Assembly: GCF_002811765.1 (NCBI RefSeq)
Contig: NZ_NPDR01000003.1
Location: 310,001-374,000 of the forward strand
Direction of reading: 5' to 3'
DNA from: Leptospira saintgironsiae
Lineage (GTDB): Bacteria > Spirochaetota > Leptospiria > Leptospirales > Leptospiraceae
DNA length: 64,000 nucleotides
Below the pieces are notes generated by a model that was not told where the DNA came from, searched no databases, and saw only the letters and a program-made list of their open reading frames with translations. This document shows, in pieces, positions 20,010 through 28,861 of the stretch. Made by a program: the position numbers and the translations under genes. The first letter of the stretch is position 1. The number at the start of each line of letters is the position of its first letter.

Positions 20010-21031
20010 CCGAAATTTTATCCCAAGACGAGATAGACGCATTATTAAACGCGATCTCCAGCGGAGAAGTAGCGGAAGATGAATATTCTTCCGTAGGGGA
20101 ACAGAAGAAGGTCAAAATTTATGACTTCAAACGTCCCGACAAATTTTCTAAAGACCAGATCCGTACTCTTCAGATGATGCACGAGACATTTGCTCGTTTG
20201 GCTACAACTGGACTTTCTGCCCAGTTGCGAGCTCTCGTTCACGTTCACGTTGCTGCGGTGGATCAGTTAACTTATGAAGAATTCATTCGTTCTATTCCGA
20301 ACCCGACTACACTTGCCGTAATCAATATGGACCCACTTAGGGGTTCTGCAATTTTAGAAATAGATCCTTCTATTTCATTTACGATCATTGACCGTCTATT
20401 TGGTGGTAAGGGAGAGACTGCAAAAATCTCCCGAGAACTTTCCGAGATTGAGATGAGCGTAATGGAAGGGATTATCGTTCGTATCTTAGGAAACATGAGA
20501 GAGGCTTGGTCGACTGTAATCGATCTTAGACCTCGTTTGGGTAACATCGAGACAAACCCTCAATTCGCTCAGGTTGTACCTCCAAATGACATGGTGGTAT
20601 TGATCAACTTAGAAACTAAGATTGGTGAGGTAGAAGGTCTAACCAACCTTTGTATTCCGTATATCACGATCGAGCCTATCATTAACAAACTTTCTGCTCA
20701 GTATTGGTATTCCTCTATTCGTAAGGGTGAGTTGGACGAGAACAGGGCAATCATCCAAGAACGTTTGGATCAGGTGCAAATTCCAGTAATTGCAGAAGTT
20801 GGTTCAGTAGATATTTCCATTTTGGATTTTATGAACTTAACTGTAGGTGATGTTGTTAAATTAGAAAACACCACTACAAGATCTGACATGCTTGTAAAAG
20901 TAGGGGAACGTAAGAAGTTCAAATGTCTTCCTGGACGTGTCGGAAATAGACTCGCTATCCAAATTGGAGATAGAGTAGAAGATATTCCTGATGAATTACT
21001 TGGTTCTACTAGATCAGAACAAGAATATTGA
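20006..21031 (+). CDS. fliM: Flagellar motor switch protein FliM
   Basis: C-ring protein that binds phosphorylated CheY and reverses the motor. 341 residues, the FliM norm. N-terminal CheY-binding helix EILSQDEIDALLNAI (3-17); the CheC-like middle domain spans about 45-235 (GSAILEIDPSISFTIIDRLFGGKG); the C-terminal SpoA domain (250-330) includes VGDVVKLENTT and LPGRVGNRLAIQI. It is coupled to the secreted gene upstream and ends at a strong bidirectional terminator. Confidence 0.96.
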   Translation: MTEILSQDEIDALLNAISSGEVAEDEYSSVGEQKKVKIYDFKRPDKFSKDQIRTLQMMHETFARLATTGLSAQLRALVHVHVAAVDQLTYEEFIRSIPNPTTLAVINMDPLRGSAILEIDPSISFTIIDRLFGGKGETAKISRELSEIEMSVMEGIIVRILGNMREAWSTVIDLRPRLGNIETNPQFAQVVPPNDMVVLINLETKIGEVEGLTNLCIPYITIEPIINKLSAQYWYSSIRKGELDENRAIIQERLDQVQIPVIAEVGSVDISILDFMNLTVGDVVKLENTTTRSDMLVKVGERKKFKCLPGRVGNRLAIQIGDRVEDIPDELLGSTRSEQEY

Positions 21032-21073
21032 TATAGTCTTCTCTACGAAAACTTTTGATCCAGATCAAAACAC

Positions 21074-21104
21074 AAAAAAAGCGGGAAAAAATTCCCGCTT
21101 TTTC
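21074..21104. terminator. Bidirectional rho-independent terminator, fliM / ferredoxin
   Basis: GCGGGAA-AAAA-TTCCCGC is a perfect 7-base-pair stem, flanked by an A-run on the left and a T-run on the right. It therefore works as an intrinsic terminator on both strands, ending fliM (+) and the ferredoxin gene (-). Confidence 0.93.
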
Positions 21105-21134
21105 TTTTTAAAGAATATAGAAATCGGAAAACGA

Positions 21135-21353
21135 TTACTTTCTCCAGTGAATACATTCACCGGGACATTCATCCATTTCTTTCTGAACTGTTTTCCAATC
21201 TTCCTCAGGGATCTGAGCTTGGTTAACATTCTCTCCTCCGATATGAGTCTCGGAAGTATCGTTATCGTCCATTTGAAAGTACTTAGGTAGATTGTCTGCA
21301 CACTGGTTGCAAGAAGTACAGTTGTCCTTATCTACATAGGCTATTTTGCTCAT
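21135..21353 (-). CDS. 4Fe-4S ferredoxin
   Basis: Small electron carrier of 72 residues. Cys12, Cys15 and Cys18 (CTSCNQC) together with a C-terminal CPGEC can ligate a single 4Fe-4S cluster; the body is acidic as expected (MDDNDTSETH). The start is preceded by AAAGGAGTGA, a clear Shine-Dalgarno. It is a lone gene ending at the bidirectional terminator shared with fliM. Its redox partner is not visible in the window. Confidence 0.92.
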   Translation of the reverse strand: MSKIAYVDKDNCTSCNQCADNLPKYFQMDDNDTSETHIGGENVNQAQIPEEDWKTVQKEMDECPGECIHWRK

Positions 21354-21608
21354 TCTGTCACTCCTTTGGAACTTTTTAGTTCTTCGATTTGGCGGTCTAG
21401 GGTTACAATTTCTAGACTGGGGCTATGGCGCAATACCTTTTCCTTACAGATTCCGCCGCTGATTGCCAGTCTCAACAGAATTTGAGGCCATCTACCAATT
21501 AGACAGGTTACTACCCGAATAATTCAAAAGGCCAGAGTAAAAATGTGGACGGAAATTTCTTTCATCGATATTCTTCCTAAACCTATTTCAAGGGAGAATC
21601 AGAACTAA

Positions 21609-22538
21609 ATGAAACGGATTGCCATAACCTTCTTTCTGGCCCTCAGTATTGTATTTGTAGATTGTAAGAAAGCCAAAGAAGATCTCCAAGGTGGAGTGAT
21701 CACATTCACCAAGGGAACAGTAAAAATTTTCGATAAAGCCGGAAAAGAAAAAGCAGTATCTCTTGATACTTTCCTTTTGCCGGAAGATAAGATAGAAACC
21801 GGAAAAGATTCTTATGCAGACCTTCAATTGACTGAAGGAGTTCTTGTTAGGATCAAAGAAAACACGAGCCTCACTCTAAAGAAAATTTTTATAGATTCCG
21901 CAAATGGGGAAACCTTCGCGGATCTTGGTTTGACCAAAGGGAAAATTTTTACCAAGGTCGCAAACAAACTCACCAAAACTTCCAAATTCACCGTTTCAAC
22001 TCCAACAGTCGTAGCTTCTGTTAGAGGAACTGAGTTCATCGTAGAGGAGTCTGGTAAAGGAACAAGCACAAGAGTTTCCGATGGATCTGTCGAAGTTGCT
22101 GACGCAGATAATCCTGAAAGCCAAGCGATTGCAGACGCAGGAGAAAACGTTAGTACTAACGGAGATACATTCAAAGAACAACCTTTAACAGAGGATGAAT
22201 CCCAAGAATTAAAAGAAGATTCTGCTACTATCCAATCCATTACGGAAGAGCAAAGAGCTCGTATCCAAGAGATCCTAAAAGATTTCCAAGAGAATAAGGC
22301 TCGTATCCTCCAAGGTTTGGAAGAGCAAAAAGAAAGGAATAGAGAACTAATTGAAGGCGCAAAAGAAGAAAATCGTAAACTTCTAGAAGATGCTAAGAGC
22401 GCTGGAAAAGAAGAAAAAGAAGCCATCCAAAAAGCAGGCAAAGAAGAGAAAGAAAAAGTAAAATCTTCTATGGATGATGCCAAGAAAGAATTGGAAAATC
22501 AGCGTAAGTCTTTAAAAGACCAGGCAGCTCCTAAATAA
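21609..22538 (+). CDS. FecR-domain lipoprotein (LipL45-like)
   Basis: Lipoprotein of 309 residues with lipobox IVFVDC (Cys19). A FecR-like beta domain runs from about 30 to 185; its best-conserved piece is STPTVVASVRGTEFIVEE (131-148). The last 100 residues are a Lys/Glu-rich helix with repeated EEQKERNRELIEGAKEENRK-like units, probably a long coiled coil. Leptospira encode several such proteins, including LipL45, whose C-terminal part is released as a peripheral membrane protein; whether this one is processed cannot be seen. It is monocistronic, with a hairpin terminator 26 bases after the stop. Confidence 0.82.
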   Translation: MKRIAITFFLALSIVFVDCKKAKEDLQGGVITFTKGTVKIFDKAGKEKAVSLDTFLLPEDKIETGKDSYADLQLTEGVLVRIKENTSLTLKKIFIDSANGETFADLGLTKGKIFTKVANKLTKTSKFTVSTPTVVASVRGTEFIVEESGKGTSTRVSDGSVEVADADNPESQAIADAGENVSTNGDTFKEQPLTEDESQELKEDSATIQSITEEQRARIQEILKDFQENKARILQGLEEQKERNRELIEGAKEENRKLLEDAKSAGKEEKEAIQKAGKEEKEKVKSSMDDAKKELENQRKSLKDQAAPK

Positions 22539-22564
22539 GGTATTTCCTATTCTGAAAAACAAGG

Positions 22565-22594
22565 AGCCGTTTCCGTAAGGGAGCGGCTTTTTTT
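22565..22594 (+). terminator. Terminator of the FecR lipoprotein gene
   Basis: AGCCGTTTCC and GGGAGCGGCT pair (with two G-T wobbles) around GTAA and run into a 7-base T-tract. It is a textbook intrinsic terminator that extends to the stop codon of the opposite SemiSWEET gene. Confidence 0.9.
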
Positions 22595-22859
22595 ATTCTT
22601 CTTCTTTGGAACGAAGTTTATACCAAAGAATAGTGGTGGTAAATAGTAAGGTGAATCCGTTCGCAAGAATGATAGGAAAATCATTCTTTAAGATCCCATA
22701 ACAAAGCCAGAAAAACACTCCAACTGATAGGACCAGATACATATTCCTAGAAATATCCCTAGTCCTTTTTTCCAGGATCACTTTAATAAGCTGGGGAAGA
22801 AATGCCAGAGTAGTCAAAGTACAAGCAATAAATCCAAGTAAAGAAATCGGATCTATCAT
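22593..22859 (-). CDS. SemiSWEET sugar transporter
   Basis: Triple-helix half-transporter that works as a dimer to carry sugars across the inner membrane. 88 residues, three helices, with the PQ motif at 22-23 (FLPQLIKV), a central Trp (FFWLCYGIL) and an Asn in helix 3 (ILANGFTLLF), the residues that line the sugar path in SemiSWEETs. The sequence closely resembles the crystallised Leptospira biflexa SemiSWEET as I recall it (TRDISRNMY loop). Its start overlaps queF by 4 bases, an unexpected pairing of sugar transport and a queuosine enzyme. Confidence 0.93.
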   Translation of the reverse strand: MIDPISLLGFIACTLTTLAFLPQLIKVILEKRTRDISRNMYLVLSVGVFFWLCYGILKNDFPIILANGFTLLFTTTILWYKLRSKEEE

Positions 22860-23269
22860 TTGCTTGTGTACTCTCTTGTGACGATCGTTTTAATCCCACC
22901 TCTTAGGTTATAATCACCCTTGACTTTGATGTATTTTGGATCTACCGACTGGATCAGATCTTCTAAGATATGATTCACAACATTCTCATGAAAAATTCCA
23001 AGGTTTCTGTAGGCGAGAATATACTCTTTAAGAGATTTTAACTCGATACATTTTGCCTTCGGTATATAGCTGATCTCTATCACTCCAAAATCTGGCAGTC
23101 CGGTTTTAGGACAAACCGCGGTGAATTCTGGAATGGTAAAATCGATTGTGTAATCCTTACCTTCGTACACATTGGCGAAAGATTCTATCTCGGGAAGTTT
23201 CAGACTGGGGATATGGTCCTGTCTTCCCTCATAAGCGGAAATTCCTATCGACTCTTGTTGATGGCTCAT
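22856..23269 (-). CDS. queF: NADPH-dependent preQ0 reductase (7-cyano-7-deazaguanine reductase)
   Basis: Reduces preQ0 to preQ1 for queuosine in tRNA. 137 residues, the short unimodular type. The catalytic Cys is in FTAVCPKTGLPDFG (about 49-62), and the QueF motif ESxS/LKxY appears as CIELKSLKEYILAYRN; the downstream HENVVNHILEDL supplies the other catalytic residues. It overlaps the SemiSWEET gene. The other preQ0 genes (queC, queD, queE) are not in this window. Confidence 0.95.
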   Translation of the reverse strand: MSHQQESIGISAYEGRQDHIPSLKLPEIESFANVYEGKDYTIDFTIPEFTAVCPKTGLPDFGVIEISYIPKAKCIELKSLKEYILAYRNLGIFHENVVNHILEDLIQSVDPKYIKVKGDYNLRGGIKTIVTREYTSK

Positions 23270-23358
23270 GATTCCCTCTTTAAACCAGAGTTTTCCGGAC
23301 TTTGTCTCTGGGAATCTTTTTACAACTCACATAAAGGAAACGTTAAGGATACCTTGGA

Positions 23359-25170
23359 ATGAAGCACCAAAATGTAATTGGGATCGTGGATTTTGGAGGG
23401 CAGTATGCCCATTTGATCGCGTCCAGAATTCGTCGTTTGGGGGCTTATTCCGAAATTTTAGGTAACGACGAACCTATTGAAACATATTCCAAACTTTCAG
23501 GTATCATTCTTTCCGGGGGACCCGAAAGTGTATATGAGCCGAATTCTCCTTCTCTACCGGTCGAGGTCCTAAAACTAGGAATTCCAGTTTTAGGGATTTG
23601 TTATGGCCACCAACTTATGATGAAACTTCTCGGCGGAGAAGTTAAAAAAGCAGGCATAGCAGAATACGGAAGAGCCGCTTTAGATTTTATTGATACTCCT
23701 AAAACACAATTACTCAAAGGTTTTGCAGGTGGAGAAGTTGTATGGATGAGCCATGGGGACGAGGTGACTCGTCTGCCGGAAGGTTTTACTCGCACTGCAT
23801 CCAGCCAAGATTGCGAATACGCAGTGGTTGAAAACCCAACTCAAAAATGGTTCGGGATACAACTTCACCCTGAAGTAACTCATACAGAAAAAGGTTCTGT
23901 TCTTTTAGAAAACTTTGTAAAAATTTCAGGGGCAGAAGGCACCTGGGATCTAAAACAATTCTTAGATCTAAAAGAAAAAGAATTACATACAATCGTTCCT
24001 GCAGACAAAAAGATTTTCTTACTTGTATCCGGAGGAGTGGATTCGACAGTTTCTTACCTTCTTCTTTCCAGAGCTTTAGGAAAAGACAGAGTTAAGGGTG
24101 TTCTGATCGATACTGGATTTATGAGAAAGGATGAGGTTGCAAGTCTACAGGAAAAACTTTCCCCACAAGGGATCCAGTTGCATGTTCATGATTCTTCTGA
24201 ACTTTTTTATTCCGCTTTAAAAGGTAAAAAAGATCCGGAAGAAAAACGTAAGATTGTTGGAAATCTATTCTTACAAGCGCAAGCGGATTGTGCTAAAAGT
24301 TTAGGGCTAAATGCAGACGAATGGTTACTCGGACAAGGGACAATCTATCCAGACACGATAGAAAGTGGTGGAACAAAACATTCTCATACGATCAAGACTC
24401 ACCATAATCGAGTAGAAGCTATCCAAAAATTAATGGAAGAAGGTAAGGTAGTAGAACCTATCAAAGACCTTTATAAAGACGAGGTTAGGGAACTTGGAAA
24501 TTACCTAGGGCTTCCTAAAGAATGGACTGGCAGACATCCTTTCCCGGGGCCTGGACTTGTGGTTCGAATGATCGCGCAAGAAAAACCAGTCGAAGAATCT
24601 GTTCAGAAAACATTAGATGAACTTGTAGCGGCAGATTCTTCTCTTCAAGCAAAACTTTTACCTGTGGCTTCTGTTGGTGTAAAAGGAGACCAGAGATCCT
24701 ATGCGCATTGTGCTGCAATTTCTGGGGACAAAACCTGGGACGAGCTCGATAAAATTTCTACAGCGATCACAAATCAAATTTCTTCAGTCAATCGAGTGGT
24801 TCTATTTTTAGGTGGCCTTGAGTCCTTCTCAAAAGCAAACTTCAAATTCCAACCAATTGACTTGGACAAAAAAGACTCTGATATTTTAAGAGAAGCTGAC
24901 GCGGCGGTGGAGAAGGTTCTCCAAAAAAGAAAGATCTACGATCAGATCTGGCAAATGCCAGTAGTACTTCTTCCTTTGGGCTCCGAATCCGGAAAAAGAA
25001 GTATCGTTCTTAGACCTGTAGATTCTCAAGAAGCGATGACTGCGAGTTTCTTCCGATTGGAAAAAGATGTTTTGGATGAATTGGTTTCAGAAGTTTTAAA
25101 AGTTCCCGGGATAGAATATCTTTTTTTCGATCTTACGAACAAACCTCCTGGAACAATCGAGTGGGAATAA
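23359..25170 (+). CDS. guaA: GMP synthase (glutamine-hydrolysing), long form
   Basis: Converts XMP to GMP with glutamine as amine source. A class-I glutaminase (1-200; nucleophile Cys81 in GICYGHQLM; HPEVTHT) precedes the ATP-pyrophosphatase domain (LLVSGGVDSTVSY near 221-233) and the dimerisation domain beginning after HPFPGPGL. At 603 residues it is longer than the ~525 of E. coli. The extra length is in the C-terminal region: PVASVGVKGDQRSYAH, then a second half ending FDLTNKPPGTIEWE, the layout of eukaryotic GMP synthase. It is preceded by AAGGAT and stands as a single gene. Confidence 0.95.
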   Translation: MKHQNVIGIVDFGGQYAHLIASRIRRLGAYSEILGNDEPIETYSKLSGIILSGGPESVYEPNSPSLPVEVLKLGIPVLGICYGHQLMMKLLGGEVKKAGIAEYGRAALDFIDTPKTQLLKGFAGGEVVWMSHGDEVTRLPEGFTRTASSQDCEYAVVENPTQKWFGIQLHPEVTHTEKGSVLLENFVKISGAEGTWDLKQFLDLKEKELHTIVPADKKIFLLVSGGVDSTVSYLLLSRALGKDRVKGVLIDTGFMRKDEVASLQEKLSPQGIQLHVHDSSELFYSALKGKKDPEEKRKIVGNLFLQAQADCAKSLGLNADEWLLGQGTIYPDTIESGGTKHSHTIKTHHNRVEAIQKLMEEGKVVEPIKDLYKDEVRELGNYLGLPKEWTGRHPFPGPGLVVRMIAQEKPVEESVQKTLDELVAADSSLQAKLLPVASVGVKGDQRSYAHCAAISGDKTWDELDKISTAITNQISSVNRVVLFLGGLESFSKANFKFQPIDLDKKDSDILREADAAVEKVLQKRKIYDQIWQMPVVLLPLGSESGKRSIVLRPVDSQEAMTASFFRLEKDVLDELVSEVLKVPGIEYLFFDLTNKPPGTIEWE

Positions 25171-25193
25171 TTTCCACTAAAAGACCACTGAAA

Positions 25194-25643
25194 TTAATCT
25201 GAAAGTCCTGGATCAAATTTGGGGATAAGAAAATTTTTGCCGTTCCAGATCAGATCCCAATTTTCAGGATTTTCTCTCCATTCCAGTTCCGGATCTAAAA
25301 GGATTTCTGTAGAAACTCTTCCCCAGATCTCTTTTTGAAAAGGGTGGAGTAGATTTCCGAAAGAATCAAATTTCAAATTTTCAGGCTGGAATAAGATCCC
25401 TTTTTCTCCTCCGTAATAGAGTTTATCTCCAATTCTATGTTTAAACAGAACTGGATAATGTTCTGTTCGCACAAAGTTCATTTCTTTCCCACAGGGAGAG
25501 ATATAGGCATATTCAGGATATTTGCCTGTACGGTTTTTTTCTAGATGAGTGAAAAAGAACTCTAAAAACTTTTTATCCGTCAGCTCTGAATCTTCATGGA
25601 AAAGTCTAGCATTCGAGTCGATTCGATAGAAATAGATCCTCAA
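25194..25643 (-). CDS. DUF4505 / UPF0598 family protein
   Basis: 149 residues of unknown biochemical function. It matches the family of human C8orf82: an N-terminal YFYRIDSNARLFHED, then KKFLEFFFTHLEKNRTGKY, and the diagnostic CGKEMNFVRTEHYPVLFKH, corresponding to CGRERNFLRCEDRPVVFTH in the human protein as I remember it. A later segment (FQPENLKFDSFGNLLHPF) also aligns. In animals the protein is mitochondrial. The gene lies between guaA and two tRNA genes and is convergent with guaA. Confidence 0.75.
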   Translation of the reverse strand: MRIYFYRIDSNARLFHEDSELTDKKFLEFFFTHLEKNRTGKYPEYAYISPCGKEMNFVRTEHYPVLFKHRIGDKLYYGGEKGILFQPENLKFDSFGNLLHPFQKEIWGRVSTEILLDPELEWRENPENWDLIWNGKNFLIPKFDPGLSD

Positions 25644-25701
25644 AGTCTTTCCTCCACTTTTCTATTGACACCTTGCCCACACACAAAATCATACCTCATA
25701 T

Positions 25702-25773
<72 letters not shown>

Positions 25774-25790
25774 GGCAGAGTCTCTCAAAC

Positions 25791-25877
<87 letters not shown>

Positions 25878-25880
25878 ACT

Positions 25881-27851
25881 TTACTTTAATTTAAAATCGC
25901 AGAGATCTCCCAAGTCTAGGACAGGAAGATCCATCTGCTTCTCCGGACTGAAACCTCCAAATCGGATCTTAAAACTCCTGAAAAATACGATATCTGGAAA
26001 GATCGTAATTTTAGAGAGCTCCATGGTCTCTTTCCAAATGAATGAATTCCAACCAGGTTTCAGATCTAATTCCTTAGTTCCTAAATCATATTTTCTATGA
26101 GACCAATATAGTTTGTCTTCATCAAAAGATTCTTCTGAAAATACTGTAACGCTAACCTTAGTCGGTGGATTTTCCCAAGTCGGGGAAATATAGATCCCTA
26201 AAGAATAATCTTCTTCTCGGAGTTTAGCTGGATTTGGATATCTATGAGTAAGGCAACCTTCAAGAGAAAATTCTGAATTTCCCTCCGAAGCGGAGACTAT
26301 AATATTTTCTGAAATTCTTTTTTCTCTTTCAGAAGTTTGATTCCTAAAAGGAAGGATACGTCTTTCTATCTTTTTCGCAACTTGAGAAGAAGAAGCAAAT
26401 ACCTGTCTCCCATATGCAAGTTCTGCAGGGATAGAAAGTCTCCAAATCCAGAAAGAAGTATTTAATAGTAAGGTGAAACTTAAGAAGATCGTAGAGGCAG
26501 TTGAAAATTTAGAAGATGTTTCCTTCTCTCTTCCCCATAAAAGTCCTGCCAAAGCAAAGAAGGGAAGTGCGACTTCATCATCTAAAAGATAACATTGGAA
26601 AAATCCAGCTACCCAGATAAATCCCACACCCACCAAAGGAAAATTTCCTTCTTCTAAACTTGAATTAGCAATCTTTCTAAATAAAAGATAGAAGAATCCG
26701 ATCCATAAAATTCCGGAGAACCATCCTCCTACGATCGCAAATTCTAAGATATCATTATGAGCATGTTTGTTAGGAGTGATATATAACTCATACCAAAGTT
26801 GTTCATTTTTCTCTATAAATGATTTAGAAATATCTGAGCTGGTTTCCTTAAATCTTCCTCCTCCAGTTCCCAAGATCGGATTTTTTGCAAGTAATGGAAG
26901 GCTAAGTTTATAGATCCAATATCTTTGGTTTTCGGGAGTTTGGATCTCTGTGAGTTGGGCAAGAGTTCTTTGTAATAACCAGTTCCTTTGGTAAAAGAAT
27001 CGAACTGTTCCGGCAAGAGTGATTAGTAGTAAGATTACAATCGAAATTCTTGCAAGAGTGAACCTTGGTAATTTGCCCGAGAAATCTTTCCATTTACTTA
27101 GAATAAAATAAACAGTAACTGCGAAAACTCCGAGCCATGCAGATTTGCTTTGGTTGAGTAAAAAGACCCAAAGCGATAGCAGAAGAAGGATGCCAAATCC
27201 AACTGTACGTTTTAAATCTTTCTCCTTTAGCTTTCTTAAAGTGAGAAGTGCAATTCCAGGAATATAAAAAGAAATTAATCCGCCATAGGTCAAATGAGTG
27301 TTCATTAACCCGATCGGAAGATAAGTATCCAGACCAAAAAGTGGTCCGGCAGGATGTTGCCTTCTATCTCCTGGCGCTGGAGTAAAACCATTGGAGATAA
27401 ATTTACCAAGCCTGTATTCGCTGAAAACAGAAGCGATCCCCGAGATCAAGACGAGTAAGAATGAGATCCAAAGATATTTATAGATCAGACTTCTATTTTT
27501 TTCATCTGAAGAATGAACTGCCGCAATTGGAAATAAGATCGAAAGCCAGAAATCTCCCGCTTCCGATTGTCTTGTGAATGTTTTCCAGAAATTGGAATAT
27601 TCTTCGAAGTGTACCAAAGACGAAATGAATACAAGGGCATAAGCTCCTAAAATGAATCCCCAAGGCAGAAGGTAAGATCTGATCTTTTGGAAATTCTCTT
27701 TAGGGGAGAATATAAAACAGAAAATGCTTAGGCCTGCCAAGATTTGAGAGGCAGAAACGGAAAGTGGAAATGCTACTAAAAATAATAATAAGGAATGTAA
27801 GGAGATCTTTCCAGAGGTCTCTGAAATTTGAGAAAAGAAGCTAGGTTTCAC
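25881..27851 (-). CDS. O-antigen ligase / polymerase-like membrane protein (Wzy_C)
   Basis: Polytopic inner-membrane protein of 656 residues with about ten helices in the first 450. The Wzy/WaaL periplasmic-loop signature HAHNDILEFAIVGGW is near residue 363, after a TGGGRF stretch. A soluble ~200-residue C-terminal domain (strand-rich, GCLTHRYPN to GDLCDFKLK) follows the last helix and is unusual for a plain ligase. It probably handles lipid-linked glycans in LPS assembly. Polymerase and ligase cannot be told apart here. Divergent from the glycosyltransferase gene cluster. Confidence 0.78.
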   Translation of the reverse strand: MKPSFFSQISETSGKISLHSLLLFLVAFPLSVSASQILAGLSIFCFIFSPKENFQKIRSYLLPWGFILGAYALVFISSLVHFEEYSNFWKTFTRQSEAGDFWLSILFPIAAVHSSDEKNRSLIYKYLWISFLLVLISGIASVFSEYRLGKFISNGFTPAPGDRRQHPAGPLFGLDTYLPIGLMNTHLTYGGLISFYIPGIALLTLRKLKEKDLKRTVGFGILLLLSLWVFLLNQSKSAWLGVFAVTVYFILSKWKDFSGKLPRFTLARISIVILLLITLAGTVRFFYQRNWLLQRTLAQLTEIQTPENQRYWIYKLSLPLLAKNPILGTGGGRFKETSSDISKSFIEKNEQLWYELYITPNKHAHNDILEFAIVGGWFSGILWIGFFYLLFRKIANSSLEEGNFPLVGVGFIWVAGFFQCYLLDDEVALPFFALAGLLWGREKETSSKFSTASTIFLSFTLLLNTSFWIWRLSIPAELAYGRQVFASSSQVAKKIERRILPFRNQTSEREKRISENIIVSASEGNSEFSLEGCLTHRYPNPAKLREEDYSLGIYISPTWENPPTKVSVTVFSEESFDEDKLYWSHRKYDLGTKELDLKPGWNSFIWKETMELSKITIFPDIVFFRSFKIRFGGFSPEKQMDLPVLDLGDLCDFKLK

Positions 27852-27960
27852 CGGTCCCCAGACTTTCCTTTTCCTCTCAGATTTCCAGAAAAAACCGCTG
27901 ACAAAGAAGGAAAACCTACTATTTTAGGAATTCATTCGCTTCTTTGCGATATTCGAATAT

Positions 27961-28860
27961 ATGGCAGAATCCGTTAAAACCAAGGAAACTTCTTCCCCTA
28001 AAAAAAAGAAATCTAAAGCCAAGGCACCCTTGAGCAGAAATGAGGTCCGGGAAAGATTTCTAAAAAAACTTTCAGTCGCGATCATCACTTATAATGAAGA
28101 AGCGAATATCGGGGATTGTATTAAATCTTGCCGAGATATTGCAGACGAGATCGTTGTTTTAGATTCAAATAGTACAGACAAAACCAAAGAGATCAGTGAG
28201 TCCTTTCCAGAGGTTCGTTTTTCCTCTCAGAATTTTAAAGGGCATGTAGAACAGAAGAATGACGCGATCTCTCTCTGTAAGAATGAATGGATCCTGTCTT
28301 TGGATGCGGATGAACGACTGAGCGAAGAACTTAAAATATCTCTCCGTGCATTTTTAGAAAGTCCGGAAGATCCTTCCTTAAATGGACTCAAAGTTTCCAG
28401 GCTTACATTTCATATGGGAAGGTTTATCCGCTTTTCAGGCTGGTATCCTCAGACCAAATATCGAATTATTCGAAAATCAAAGTCCAAATGGGCAGGAGAA
28501 AATCCTCACGACTATCTAGTGGTAGAAGGAAAAGGTAAAAAGATAAAAGGGGATATACTACATTATAGTTTTGCAGACCTTGCACAACAAGTGGATACGA
28601 TCAATAAATTCTCTTCTATCGTTTCCTGGACTCGCTGGAAGAAGAATAAAAATTTCTCCCTGGCCCGTACGATCATCAAACCTTTTGGAAAATTTGTAGA
28701 GATCTATGTTTTCAAACTTGGTTTCCTAGACGGATTTCCTGGATTTACGATCGCGATCTCTTCTGCATATTCCACTTTTCTAAAAGAAGCAAAGGTCTAC
28801 GAAATGGGGAAAAAATTGATAGAACGCCCTTCTAATCTCCGAAAAGATTACGGGAACTAA
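27961..28860 (+). CDS. Family 2 glycosyltransferase (WaaE/KdtX-like)
   Basis: Transfers a sugar onto lipooligosaccharide or another envelope glycan. 299 residues, soluble, with a basic N-terminal tail (KKKKSKAKA). The GT-A fold begins LSVAIITYNEEANIGDCI, VVLDSNSTDKT is the nucleotide-sugar region and SLDADERL the DxD-like motif (about 112-119). The C-terminal part (GKFVEIYVFKLGFLDGFPGF) matches the WaaE/KdtX type of inner-core glucosyltransferases. It starts a run of five or six co-directional genes. Confidence 0.85.
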   Translation: MAESVKTKETSSPKKKKSKAKAPLSRNEVRERFLKKLSVAIITYNEEANIGDCIKSCRDIADEIVVLDSNSTDKTKEISESFPEVRFSSQNFKGHVEQKNDAISLCKNEWILSLDADERLSEELKISLRAFLESPEDPSLNGLKVSRLTFHMGRFIRFSGWYPQTKYRIIRKSKSKWAGENPHDYLVVEGKGKKIKGDILHYSFADLAQQVDTINKFSSIVSWTRWKKNKNFSLARTIIKPFGKFVEIYVFKLGFLDGFPGFTIAISSAYSTFLKEAKVYEMGKKLIERPSNLRKDYGN

Positions 28861-28861
28861 G

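Noticed and set aside
21824..22483. Open frame of 219 codons on the minus strand opposite the FecR lipoprotein
   Set aside because: Ser/Phe-rich shadow of the Lys/Glu-rich coding strand, with no start site signals or homology.
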